DNA of 64,000 bases from Scatophagus argus (GCF_020382885.2 NC_058516.1:10903902-10967901); one strand, 5' to 3'. Numbered from the stretch's first letter, positions 1 through 11,400 are shown. A program made the numbers and translations. The notes: generated by a model not told the origin, from the sequence alone.

Positions 1-100
1 TATTGTTTTAAAAGACATTTTCACATCTGACAGTGGATTACAAACACAGTTTTGTTGACTTCCGGTGTGTTGTCTTGTCTGGCTGCAGGGTCGTGACAAC

Positions 101-3100
101 ATGGATAGTGGCCTGAGTCCCCAGGATAAAAAAGATTTGGACAAGTTTATTAAGTTCTTTGCCTTGAAGGTAAGAAACCAGTATGGTGATGTTGTTGTTT
201 CCTACTCTTCTTGAAGGGTTTGTTTATTATCTCATTATCTGTTCTCTTATCTATCTATGCGGATAGTTTTATTTGCTCAGATTCAGATTCTCGGCATCCA
301 TAAATGTTGCTCTGGATACTCCTGTCAGTAGTTTTTCTTTGGACTGTTTCTGGGTAAGGTGGTCAAAGTTTGGATGGTCTCTTCTGTCCTGTTTGTAGAC
401 TGTCCAGGTGATCGTTCAAGCTCGTCTTGGGGAGAAGATCTGCACCCGCTCGTCCTCATCACCTACTGGCTCTGACTGGGTAAAATAACTTAGCCATTCT
501 TTTCCTTTTAAATCGAATCATCATTTATTAGATTTACGCCTCACTGATCTAAACATATACGTAGCTGGTTCGTATTGGTGGTTTTCGTCGGTAAAGATTT
601 TGATTATGGTTATTTCTTCTAGTTCAATTTGGCCATTAAAGACATTCCAGAGGTGACTCATGAAGCCAAGAAGGCTCTTGCTGGCCAGCTTCCAGGCATC
701 GGACGCTCCATGTGTGTCGAGATCTCCCTTAAAACGTCAGAGGTGAGACCTCCCTCCACAAGGCGACCTTAGACCACCTCCTGCTGTCCGTTTTCTTCTT
801 ATGTGTAGCCGCTTTTCAGCACCTGGTGGAAAGCGAAACCCGAAATCATACACAAGCTTGTTTGGAAGAAAAAACAAATTATTACCACACATGTCAGCTT
901 TATAATCTGTGAGAGGTGGATGAAGTCTTTGTTGACCACTCGGAACACTCATATCATTTTTCTGTCCACGTTAATGTCCCTGTGTCTGTCTGTGTTCTGA
1001 TTTCTGACTCAGGGTGACTCAATGGAGTTAGAAACTTGGTGCCTGGAGATGAATGAAAAGTGAGTGTATTTTGCTTTCGTTTATGTTTTTTATTTTCCAA
1101 GCCAAATGGTAAGGAGTATTCCAGGAGGAGGATTCCAATGCTTAACGGGACAGGACTTGTTGCTTTGTGGGCCTTGTTTACTTTGTTAATACGTTGCTGT
1201 TTATTTGAAACATCGGCACACTGCTGAATTGTAATGATTCTGTGTGTCGTCCGTCATTGTTGCAGGTGTGATAAGGACATCAAGGTGTCATATACAGTCT
1301 ATAATCGTCTGTCTGTCCTGCTGAAGTCTCTGCTGGCTATCACCAGAGTAACACCTGCATATAAACTGTCCAGAAAGCAGGGACACGACTACGTCATATT
1401 ATACAGGTGAGTGAACTTTACCTGTCCTGTTAAACAGCTGCTTTCATTTGTGCTGTTTTTCGCTCGTTAACACTCACTTTACTCAACCAAAGCTCTTCTT
1501 TTGCCGGAGCTAGAGAGTTTTAAATGCCTGTTAACCTTCAGTCGACATGCAACATGTGTCAGCGTTTGTTTATACCCCTCTCTCTCATTTCTAGGATTTA
1601 CTTTGGGGAAGTTCAGCTGAATGGATTAGGAGAAGGTAACCGTAATCTCAGTTCTGTGCCTGACATGTTGTAGATCACTGAAAACAAGACTCAGGTCTAA
1701 AAGCTCTCATTTATGAAAAGCTTATTCCACTTGTAGGTGTTACATACACGGATTTTACACCGTGGTGTACTAATGCTGAAGCTTGTTGTTTGTTTTTAAG
1801 GTTTTCAGACGGTGCGCGTCGGCGTTGTCGGTACTCCTGTTGGCACGGTCACGCTTTCGTGTGCTTACCGCACCAACCTGGCATTCATGTCCAGCAGGTA
1901 TCCAACTAACACTACATGTGAAACAACAGGCGTTTTATTCAAAGGTTACAAGCGAGCATAAATCCTGTTAACTGTTGCTTCCTCCTGCAGGCAGTTTGAG
2001 AGGTCGGCTCCCATCATGGGGATCATAGTGGATCACTTTGTGGATCCACCATGGAACAGCCAGCGTCCTCCCAACATGGGACAGCCCTGCAACTACAGGT
2101 AGCCACACAGAGCTGTGGGAAACGGTGTGATGCTGAGTCTCAGCCTCGCCACAAACAATTAAGAGCTTTTGGATGACGTAATTGGTCCATTGGAGATCAC
2201 AGTGGACAATCAGCTGCGTCAACAGACCTAAGAAACATAGTTCAGTTCTGATTGGATTTTATGTTAAGTTTTACCAACATTTAGTGCACAGACCATGGCC
2301 TTTGTGTAATTTGGCCATCAGTATGCTTTAAAAACTGAACCTAAAAGTGGATTCTCCATCAGTTTCTACAGGAAGCTATCTAAATTTTGACATGTTTTTG
2401 TGTGTGTGTGTGTTTGTCCAGAGCTCCAGAGGAAGAGGACGGAGGAGCATTTGCAGGCGTTCAGGATTCCCAGGAGGTCTGCACCACCTCCTTCTCCACC
2501 TCCCCTCCCTCTCAGGTGAGAGCGCAAGCTCATATTTATTGCCTCTCTCTTTATCCTGTGACTTCTTCTCTTCATTTTCATACCTGTTTTTTTATTTCAC
2601 TTTCTCTTTTCTCTCTCTTTGTTTTCTTCCCTTTTTGTCTTTTTATTGTATGTTTATCTGTGTGTGTGTGTGTATACGTGCGTTGTCTCAGTGTGTGTGC
2701 ACACTGAGTCCTTCGCCTTCTAAACAGTCTAAGCCCGTCCCCCTGGACAGCCTGCAGCTCCCATTGGCTCCTGGACTTGTCACTCACACTGTGAGTTTAT
2801 GCTGGCTGCTGTGAGAGTGTGAACTGAACACAGTTTGATCGCTTCTCATTTTGTTTTGGCCTGCGTGTTGCTGCTTGGTTGCATCAGTATTTTAGTAGGC
2901 ATCACGCTGTTTGACTGTGTTTGCAGTTCCACCGCCTGTTTTATCATAACACGCATCACTTAAAGTGTGAAAGTTAAACCCGTTGACCCATCTCGAGAGC
3001 GCAGCACAACGTGTGTTTCCAGTGTTTTGTGATGGACGTCCCTTCTTTCTTCTCTTTCTCTAGCTGTATACTTCCAGGTTATCATACCAGCCTTCAGCCC

Positions 3101-5311
3101 TGGCAGGAGCTGCTGAGCTTTGTCAGGCTGCAGCCAATCAAAACCAGGTGACGCACGAGTCGATTCACTTCACCTCCCTGACACATACAGTAAAACATAG
3201 GCACTCATCTTTGATACGTCACCCGTTTGGCTACAAGGAACCGGAGGACAGAAAGTCCTGTTTGCGGTCGTGTAGGGAGTGCGTTTCAGTATGGCTAAAA
3301 TCACATTATATGTCATCTTAAATCACTGCAGCCATTTTTCAGAGAACTTTTAATTTATTAAACCACAAAGCTTGGGTGTGTATGCTCAGAGTACATCAGC
3401 GCGTTGTTAAAGAAACCAAAATCCCTCACGCTCGTCACCTCCCTGTGAATCATGATGGCAAATATTTCGATGACTGTACATGATGTCATCACCCAAATCA
3501 ACCAGTTTATCCACCAGGGAGCATTGCGAAACACATTTTAAGGGATGTTTCTTTTAAAAATAAATTGAATATTTAACAATTTTCCAATTTAGATTCACGG
3601 CCCGGTCTGCTGTAACTCTGCTCTGTCCCTCCTCCTCAGATTTTGCATGCTGGGAAAGAGGGCGGGGTTGTGTTGGCGCCTGCTCAGCCCGCTCACGGAC
3701 CTGATGCCCATCTGACAGTAGAACACGCCCCCAACACACCTGGCAGCAGGTGAGCCTCCCCTGATGTCACCTCAGAGTTTAGAACTATTTGTTATTTTTA
3801 ATTCCAGCTGGCTCGCTTGGTCCCTGCTTTGTGTTGCTGTTGTTTATATCACTGTGTAAACAATAACTTGGCGTTGAGATTTCAGCTTTTTGTCTTAAAG
3901 TAAAACCTCCCCCAGGCTCTGATTGTTCCTGAGTCCTCAGGTGTGAATCTGAACTTGACCCAAACCTTGTGTTTCCTCCTCCCAGCGGTGACGATGACGG
4001 CCTGTCGCAGAGCGCCGAAGGGAGGAGGAGCGTTTCTCCCTCTGACCCCGTGGAGTCTCTCAACGCGTTCACGAGGAAAATCGGCGCCTTCGTGAACAAA
4101 CCCAGCGCACAGGTGAATCACACATCTCGCGCACGTGGTCAAAATGATCGGAATTGGACCTTTTTGCAGATTTTAAGTGACCCACTTAGTACACTGAATT
4201 CCACTGTATGTGTGTGTGCGTGTGTGCAGATAACAGCAGCCAATCTGGACCTGCCATTCGCTGCATTTGCTCCCCGAGGCCTGGACTCAGAGGAGAACGA
4301 TCCGATGGTAACTTCAGATTTATTATGATGAAGGTTTCCCGCCTCCTACAGCACAGTGCTTTGGTTTGTTTTGCAGTGGAGGTTGAGTCTTGATACAAGT
4401 TTCTGTGTGTGTGTGTGTGTGTGCGTGCAGGTGCAGCCTCCTGACTCTCCTCCCTGCCCGTCACCCCTGCAGGCCAGCCTCCATTCTCAGGGCTCAGAGG
4501 GATCGGGGCCGCAGGACGACTTTGTCATGGTTGACTTTGTGCGTAATCATTTGTTGATGTGTTTGGCAGCTGAGATGATTGGACAAAATTCAGACAGTTG
4601 ATCTTTATTCTTATCAACAAATTGTAATAGCTTGACATTTTTTGAAAAAAAGTCACAAGAGTAGATTGATACCACTTCGACATGTGTGTCGGTTATGAAG
4701 CTACAGACAGCAGGCGGCTAGCTTAGCTTAGCATGTAGACGTTCCTACCAGCACCTTTAAAGCTTATTATCTAACATGTTTCATCTCAGGATCTGACTGT
4801 TGACAAGGAAGCAACTGGTCAAACTATTCCTTTAAGTTTAGTTTATATAGATAAAAACCTATTCGTGACAGTTTTCAACAGACAGTTTTAACATAAAAAT
4901 GAATGAGAAATACTGTAACTCTTTGCCAAGTTTAAACATTGTCTCTTTATCCGTGTGCCTCTGTGCGTAGCGTCCAGCCTTCTCCAAGGACGACTTGCTG
5001 CCGATGGATCTTGGCACTTTCTACAGAGAGTTTCAAAACCCTCCTCAGCTGGCCAGCCTGTCACTGCACATCAGCTCCCAGTCGATGGCCGACGACTTGG
5101 TAAAACGCTTCTTGCTTTTTAAGTCATCGTTTTTAAATCTAGGGGGACGACTTTTTAAAATGTAAAGCACGCGCTTTATCTTATCCGCAAACCTGAACAT
5201 GCATTAGTCCTAATGGGGATTTTCTGTCTGCAGGACTCGCTGCCAGAGAAACTGGCCGTTTATGAGAAAAACATCGATGAGTTTGACGCATTCGTGGACA
5301 TGCTCCAGTAG
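101..5311 (+). CDS. atg13: Autophagy-related protein 13 (ATG13), 17 coding exons, 524 aa
   Basis: ATG13 is the HORMA-domain scaffold of the ULK1-ATG13-FIP200-ATG101 kinase complex that starts autophagosome formation in the cytosol. The start [20 protein letters not shown] has a strong context (A at -3, G at +4) and matches the vertebrate N-terminus. Exons 1-8 encode the HORMA region, about residues 12-200, which pairs with ATG101. The middle is a Ser/Pro-rich linker. The segment [12 protein letters not shown] and the tail [20 protein letters not shown] are family hallmarks. A LIR motif, DDFVMV with core residues 451-454, fits binding of Atg8-family proteins. The last three residues are MLQ; mammalian ATG13 ends TLQ, the reported ULK1-binding tip, so Thr is replaced by Met. 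Length is close to the 517-residue human isoform. All junctions are GT-AG and in frame. The 5'UTR beyond base 89 is outside the window. Identification is essentially certain. Confidence 0.97.
2399..2421 (+). repeat. atg13: TG repeat at the acceptor of atg13 exon 9
   Basis: A (TG)n tract sits where a polypyrimidine tract is expected, 9 bases before the AG at 2420-2421. The RNA would carry a UG repeat directly at the 3' splice site. Confidence 0.85.
4206..4229 (+). repeat. atg13: TG repeat at the acceptor of atg13 exon 14
   Basis: An interrupted TG/CG repeat runs straight into the acceptor gtgtgcag of exon 14. No separate pyrimidine tract intervenes. Confidence 0.85.
4404..4430 (+). repeat. 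atg13: TG repeat at the acceptor of atg13 exon 15
   Basis: A (TG)n tract of about 20 bases plus gcgtgcag forms the 3' splice site of exon 15, which encodes the LIR motif. This is the third atg13 acceptor built this way. Confidence 0.85.
4668..4850 (+). mobile_element. Decayed fish interspersed repeat (GCTAGCTTAGCTTAGC family)
   Basis: This stretch of atg13 intron 15 carries the phrases gctacagacagcaggcggct, agcttagcttagcatgtaga and caaactattcctttaa. They are typical of a short nonautonomous repeat seen throughout percomorph genomes. Related copies lie at about 21330-21560 and 34790-34965 in the opposite orientation. Ends and class cannot be fixed by eye. Confidence 0.5.
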
Positions 5312-6520
5312 AGGAGGAGTGAAGGAAAGGGCTGCAAGGAGAGAAGGACTACATGTGAGGAAAGACTAAGTGGATGACGACGAATGACGCAGCCAGGAGG
5401 CTCTGTAGATGTTTGTTCTGTGAGAATCACTGACTAAATCACCATGTTTTAATGTGAAGTTCCACGTTTCTGACATTTCCTTTCTGCTCCGCACGTTCAC
5501 CTCCCTTACCAGCTTGTACAGGTCATCCTCTCTACTGTAAATACTGTATTACCCCACCCCACACTCATTCACACTAACGTGGCACAAGCCTGCTCTCATC
5601 ATCGTTGTTTAATCAGCAAATCGTCATCAACGATCATGAGGTTTTCTTTCACTTTAGACGGCCATGACAGCCCGCCTGCACTCATTATGGTTGCTTCACT
5701 GTCCCTCCCTGCTTATCAGTGCTTTCCTCCAAAGGGTTCCTCTACATCTTAACATTTCTGACCATATCTGAGCTAAAGGTGAAAGGGCAAAGATCCGGCT
5801 CTTGAAATCAAACAAATCGACTTCGGGAAAGGATTTTTCTTCCAAACTGAAGCTAAACTAAAGCTGGTCTCCGCGAATAAATTGCAATTAACCCTCCGGC
5901 GGTCATCGTCATTCAGAAATACGCAGCTGAGTGTTCAGTAAAGTGCTCGAAGGCGACGTGAAAGTGACAGGCCTCTCCCTAGTCAGGTGTTTCCCAGCTG
6001 GTCTGGAGATTTTAATTGCCAACTTCAATGTTAGCAAATGGCCCGAGTTAAGTTTAAAGTGAATTCATCGCTGTCCTTGTGTACACAGAAAACACTTTTT
6101 TTTTCCATGCTGAAGAAGCTTGTCGTGGAGCTGCACTCAGCTGGCAGTTTGATACACTTAGCTGAAACATAGGAAGTTCTGCAGGAAGTTTTACCTTTGT
6201 GAAGGTGTTTTAAATGTCATTTTGGAGGCTTTAATTTGGAGTGCTGTGTCTGATCCCCTTATGAAGGGAGACACTTCAACTGCACCCTCCAAAACTGAAC
6301 AGAAATCCCTTTCGGGTCACCTTCGTGAAGGCAGGATTTGCAGCTGGCAACTGAGTGGATTTACTGTAGGCTGAACATGCATATGTATATTTTGGGCTTT
6401 TATCTACAGGACATGCCAGGGTCACCATCCATAACTTTGTTTGGTTGAAAGCTTTAATTTAAACTTTTCATTGTTGGTCTAGATGTCCTAATAAAGCATG
6501 GCTGCTCTGTTCAAACAACA
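5312..6520 (+). other. atg13: atg13 3' untranslated region
   Basis: About 1.2 kb follows the TAG stop with no coding potential. The distal end is inferred from the polyadenylation hexamer at 6490-6495. A proximal AATAAA at 5876-5881 could give a shorter message. Confidence 0.65.
6490..6495 (+). promoter_or_regulatory. atg13: atg13 distal polyadenylation signal AATAAA
   Basis: A canonical AATAAA is followed by a T-rich stretch (gctgctctgttc, then tgttcatgttgtcag), as expected downstream of a cleavage site. It is the last hexamer before the MITE-bearing gap. An alternative AATAAA lies at 5876-5881. Confidence 0.65.
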
Positions 6521-6595
6521 TTGTTCATGTTGTCAGTTTCACTTATTTACTTTGTAAAAGTGTACAAATCAGCCATTGATCTGACATTTGATAAT

Positions 6596-6852
6596 GACGT
6601 TACTAGGGCTGGGCAAGTTAACGCGCTATTAACGCATTAATTAATTAACGCCGACAGTATTTTATCGCACATTAACGCCGTTTTTTTTTAAAATAACAAT
6701 TATTTTATTAAGTCCGTTGTTCACTAGCTAACTAACCGTTATCAGTAAAAAAAAAAAACAAAACTGCGTTAATACGCCATAAAATAATTGTCGGCATTAA
6801 GTAATTAATAATGCTATAATAAGGCGTTAACTTGCCCAGCCCTGGATGTTAT
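6596..6852. mobile_element. hAT-like MITE with long inverted repeats and 8-bp target duplication
   Basis: The element spans 6604-6844 (241 bp). The left end reads TAGGGCTGGGCAAGTTAACG; the right end is its reverse complement (CAGGGCTGGGCAAG read inward). Complementarity continues inward for roughly 75 bp around TTAACGC and TTAATTAA motifs, so the element can fold into a long hairpin. The flanking octamers GACGTTAC (6596-6603) and GATGTTAT (6845-6852) match at 6 of 8 positions; both differences are C/T transitions. An 8-bp duplication and a CAGGG... terminus are hAT hallmarks. There is no transposase, so it is nonautonomous. Confidence 0.8.
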
Positions 6853-7064
6853 GCATTACAGAAAACATCTAGTTTGGTGTCGGTCAGAAAAATAAATCAC
6901 CGTTTGTTTTTTTAGGTAACTATTTGAGGTAAAAACAATTGTTTCTTCCAATTCATGCGGAAAACAAAAAATAAAAACCCTAACAAGTCCATTTACCTTT
7001 GAACGTCCTGTTACCAGGCAACCAGAAGTAACTCCAATTAATAAGCTTTAGAGGCGTATTAACG

Positions 7065-7290
7065 TATACCGTAATTTCCAGACTAATGAGCGCACCTGAA
7101 TGTAAGCCGCAACCACTAAATTTGAAAAGAAAAAAAACAATAACTTGTACGTATATAGGCTGCAAATGTCTATAACCCACAGGTGTCCACGTCAGTCTAT
7201 CTTTCGTCTCGAGGCAAAATCCATAAATTAGCCGCAGGGTTCAAAGGGTGTGAAAAAAGTAGGGGCTTATAGTCCAGAAATTACGGTATA
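7065..7290. mobile_element. MITE with ACCGTAATTTC terminal inverted repeats
   Basis: The left end TATACCGTAATTTCCAGACT and the right end GTCCAGAAATTACGGTATA are inverted copies of each other over about 25 bp. The interior phrases gcgcacctgaatgtaagccg and aattagccgcagggttcaaa belong to a very common vertebrate and fish nonautonomous DNA transposon. Target duplications are not clear. It sits between the convergent 3' ends of atg13 and ipo5. Confidence 0.7.
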
Positions 7291-7424
7291 TACACACATT
7301 TTATCACTGTAATGAGCCACGCTAGTAGTTTCCCCCTGCTTAAACGTTAAACTAACCCGTCAGATTTAGAAAATAAATTATTTCTTTAGGCTCATAAGTC
7401 AAATGCAACTCATTTCCTCAGAAT

Positions 7425-8497
7425 TCTCAAATGGAATTTTATTGTCTGTAGTTTCTGGAACTCCATTACATACCTGCAGGGCTGCAAAGGGTCAAAACCA
7501 TAAAGTTTAAGAGTATGGTAGCACACATTTTACAAATACTCTACACAATTCATCTTCCTCCACCTTGTCACTTGACCGACTACAGATTATTGCTCTTTTC
7601 CGAGAGCCCCGTACACTGCTACCTTAAAGGGCTGAGAACCGTTCAGCAAACATCTTCAAACACATTTCTTTTCGACAGCTATCTGGAAGGCTATGGAAGG
7701 AAAAGCTGCTTAAATCAACGTTAAGTCTCCCAGACAACGATGATGTAAATTTCCTAACTATTAATGTTTTCTAAAGTTAGCCACTGAAACATGCCTTTAC
7801 TTCTGAAGTGTACCCTCTGACCTGACACGGAGGTCATTTTTTCCCCACCCCTCCCCCCCCCAGGTAACACTGGGAACACTGAATGAGAAAAGAAATAAAA
7901 TAAAAATATATATATAAAAAAAAAAAATTCACAGGAGACAGGCAGTGATCGCCCAATGTGCACTTCCACATTTCAAATTTCTCAGTCCACAAGAATGTCC
8001 TGTCCCTCCCCCACCCCCTCCCCTCCACCCACTATGGCCCCTCTGAGCCTGACTGTCCAATGAGTTTGTGTTGGGCGACAGTGGAGAATGAGTCCCTCTG
8101 GGCAGTGAGTCAAACATCAGGGAATGGTTGGAAACAGGACGTCCAGATAGGGAGGCATGTAACTGGGATGAGGCAGGGATGACTGACTTTACTCTTGTTC
8201 CCACTTCCATGGATAACAGGGTGAAAAGTCTTTGAGGTGGATGGCCAATGTCCTCTATTGTCTTAAATATCCAACCTGCTCCCCCAGTCGGCTGAATATA
8301 GGTGCAATTATATAATATTAAGGGCAAGAGGTTGTTGGTGGTGAAGCCAGCGTCCATACACACTACAGATCAGAGCAGGAGGAAGAAGTGGGAGTGTATG
8401 GAGGAGATCCAGGAGCTCAACTTTTCTTCATGGGCTTTTTCTTCTTTTTATTTTTTCCTTTAAAAGAGCAGGGATGTGACAGTGGGAGGGTCGAGGC
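7425..8497 (-). other. ipo5: ipo5 3' untranslated region
   Basis: On the minus strand the sequence after the stop has no coding potential. Two polyadenylation hexamers are visible: a very proximal one at 8452-8447, only 46 bases past the stop, and a distal one at 7443-7438. The distal site gives a UTR of about 1.05 kb. Which is used cannot be decided from sequence. Confidence 0.5.
7438..7443 (-). promoter_or_regulatory. ipo5: ipo5 distal polyadenylation signal
   Basis: TTTATT on the plus strand reads AATAAA on the minus strand. It lies just upstream of the MITE-bearing gap in the transcriptional sense. A second AATAAA is at 8452-8447, close to the stop codon. Confidence 0.5.
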
Positions 8498-11400
8498 TCA
8501 GGCAGTGTTCAGTAGGTCCTGTATGGCTTTCTGCTGCGTCTCGTTCAGAGTCGATACACACTGTGTCCATAGTCCTGCAGACACCTGGGGGGGGACACAT
8601 GACAGACAGAAGGCTCAACCTCTGAAAAGCTTCACACACTTACATACTAGGTGGTGCGTCAACGCCCCTGCTCAAGTCCAGATTAAGTAGACTGGTACAG
8701 CTATGGCTCACCTGTACTTGACGGATGACATTTGCCAGCCGTTTGCTGCACGCGTCTTCGCTCTTGACCGATTCATTCGCAACTCCGTCCGCGATGATGA
8801 GGAAAATTTTCGGGAGGTTGGAGTTGTCTGGTCCGAGGACAATGGGGTTGTTGCTGTGGAGGGAAGAAGACAACAGTCAGCTGGGTTGGTTTCACTTCAG
8901 GAGGTTTATTTCCATCTCATCGAGTAAGTAATTACCTTTCAATGAGGTCACACAGGAAGTCAAATGTGTGAACGGCCTCCTCTTTGTCCTCGTTGAGGGG
9001 CAGCCAGCTGAGCCAGTGAGGAAGGATCTCGTTGACGTTCACGCACTCGGGCCGAAACCTCATGACCTTTCCAACGGCAGAGATGCAGTTCTCCGTGGCG
9101 TTGACGTTCTCCTTCGAGCGCGAGTCGGCTGCCTGGATGACTCTGACCAGCATGGGGATGGCCTCTGGGCAAAGGAGAAAGACATTATCTAGTTAACTTA
9201 AAGCAATAAACTTCCAACAACATCTCCAGTGAGGACCAGTGCCGAAACATACCTGTACAGAACGGACGGTAGTTCTCCCCTCCATACTGAGCCATGACTC
9301 CGACACCGTAGGCGGCCGCCTGCCGAACCTCGGGGCTCGAGTCGCCAAGTGACTGCAACATGGGCCGCAGGAAATACTCCGCGTATTTGAAGGAGGAGGG
9401 GCTGCAGTGTTCCACCACGTCGTCAAAGATGCACAGACCCCACTGTCTGTCAGCCCACGGCCTGTTGGGACACTAAACACGAGGCGAGACCAGCTTAGTT
9501 ACTGCTGAAGGGAGAAACCTCGGAGCAGACCCCGGGTCTAGGTGGGCAGGGATCTGCCTTGACCGGTAGATCAATTAATTGATAAAAATACTGAATTGTA
9601 TTGGACAGAATGAATGTTTTCCTCTCAGAATTTATAAAATCTTCATTCATTCATTCTTCAGTGTGAAATGTCCCTTTAAAATCCCTTGATTTTCTAGGAT
9701 ACAACATTTTCTGTGAGGTGTGCGGATAAAAAAAAAAAAAAAAGGAGGATAAATCAGTGCGCGTCTCACAATGTGAAAACAGGAAGTACTTACTATTAGT
9801 TGGACGATGAGCTGCAGCAGCTGTTCAAACCAAGGCAGCACCTTCTCTTTGTAACTACTGAACACAGAGTGCAGGATGTCGGACACTTTGGTCAGGATGT
9901 ACACATCGTTCTCATCCTGCGAGGGGAGAACAAAGAGGTTATATTTGTCACAATATTCTGGTGTCATATTTACTGGACAAAACCACGGCTCAAACTCCTC
10001 TTCTGAGGTGGGAATATTTACCTCGTCTTGTAATGTTTCTTCCACCTGCTCATCGTAGTCTTCATCTTGTCTCTTAGCTGTCAGGGAAAAACAGGCACAC
10101 AGATTTGTCTGAGCCCTTTAACTGCCTAAGATGGACTCTTCTTAGGGGATATGCAGTAACCCGATGACGCTATGTCCATAAAGACCACTCACCCTGTCTC
10201 AGCTCCTGGTTCTTAAAATGCTCCTCCAGTTTTCCCTTTAAGATGCCGCCCAGCTCCTCAAAATGCTCGTTGTTCAGACAGCCATCACCCATCAGCTCAA
10301 TGCACTTATAAAGCAGAGAAAACTCCCGTTAGACAGGTCAGAAAGCGGACCTGCTTGCTAAAATAAAAAAAATTCAGAGAAAGGGAAACTTAAGAAACAA
10401 ACTTACCTTAGCAAAAGAGTGCATGATCTCCGACAGGACGTCCGAGTCTGGCTCGGTGCCGATGGACTTTATGAGAGCGTCGCACATGAAGTGCCACATC
10501 TGGGTGAGGTACTCTGGTCCTCGGACCCGGGCGCACTCCAGGAGAAGGGGCATGGACTCAGCTGCTGCTACTCGCACACGTGATTCACGTTAAGGAAACG
10601 CCAAACATTTTCTGTTCCCTACAGTTCTACATCTATAAAGTCAAATTTAGTGTGCCGTTTCTTTAATTTTGATATTTTGTAATCACACCATCCCGTTATA
10701 ACAAAAAGGATATCATCGTGGAAGTAAAACTTGAGTAGAGGAACCATCAGCTTCACCACCTGCTCCGTGTACTCCACAAAACCCTCCTTCAGCTCTTTGG
10801 CATAGCACACCTGGAAGACAAACATCTTGTGACATGGCTGGCAAAGCTAGCAGTGACCTGGACATCAGAGGACATTCAGTGGTCCACTCACCAGCATTTG
10901 ACACGCAGTGGCCTTCTCCTCCAGGCCGGCAGTCTTGATGCCAAAACTCTGCTGGTCTCCCAGGTTGACAAACTCCCAGCCGTCATCCTCTGATATGTTC
11001 TCCATGTCCTGGGCTACAAGACAGACATACTCAAACGCTTGATGACAGCAAAGACGTGGAGGACAAATTAAAGTTTGAAGCAGTCTTAGGTGTCCACGAC
11101 CCGCGATTTGTCACTCACTGTCGAGCAGGGCCACTTCTGGCTTGATCGAGGCCGTCTTCATCAGGGGCCCCATCACCACAGGCAAGTACTGCTGAAACTC
11201 CTTCCCCAGGATCTTGCACATTCTGGCCCAAGCAGAGATCATGTAGGAGATCTAAACCAGAAACGAAACGTGATGATTGGGTCGATGACACACAGACAGA
11301 CAAGGACTTAAAAACCCGGATGATTCAAAGTCACTTTGCGGTCTTCCTACCTGAGGATCGTCATCCTCCAGGTCGTTGAAGTCTGTCTGGGTTTTGAGGA

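Larger units (their letters stand above)
101..5311 (+). other. atg13: atg13 coding exon map
   Basis: Coding exons: 101-169, 399-479, 623-742, 1013-1059, 1266-1406, 1595-1635, 1801-1897, 1991-2098, 2422-2515, 2728-2790, 3064-3147, 3640-3749, 3986-4112, 4230-4307, 4431-4538, 4971-5099, 5234-5311 (TAG stop 5309-5311). The lengths sum to 1575 nt, an exact 525 codons. The first exon begins at about 89 after an AG acceptor, so an upstream noncoding exon is expected before the window. Exons 10 (63 nt) and 11 (84 nt) begin and end in phase 0 and could be skipped without a frameshift. The donor of exon 15, gtgcgt, is weaker than the others. Confidence 0.93.

Noticed and set aside
1898..1990. Possible U12 GT-AG intron in atg13 (donor gtatcc)
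   Set aside because: The donor continues GTATCCAAC rather than GTATCCTT. The 3' end has a normal polypyrimidine tract and no TTCCTTAAC at the right distance, so it is a U2 intron.
2347..2814. 155-codon plus-strand frame around atg13 exons 9-10
   Set aside because: It reads through introns in the wrong frame; the true exons 2422-2515 and 2728-2790 explain the region.
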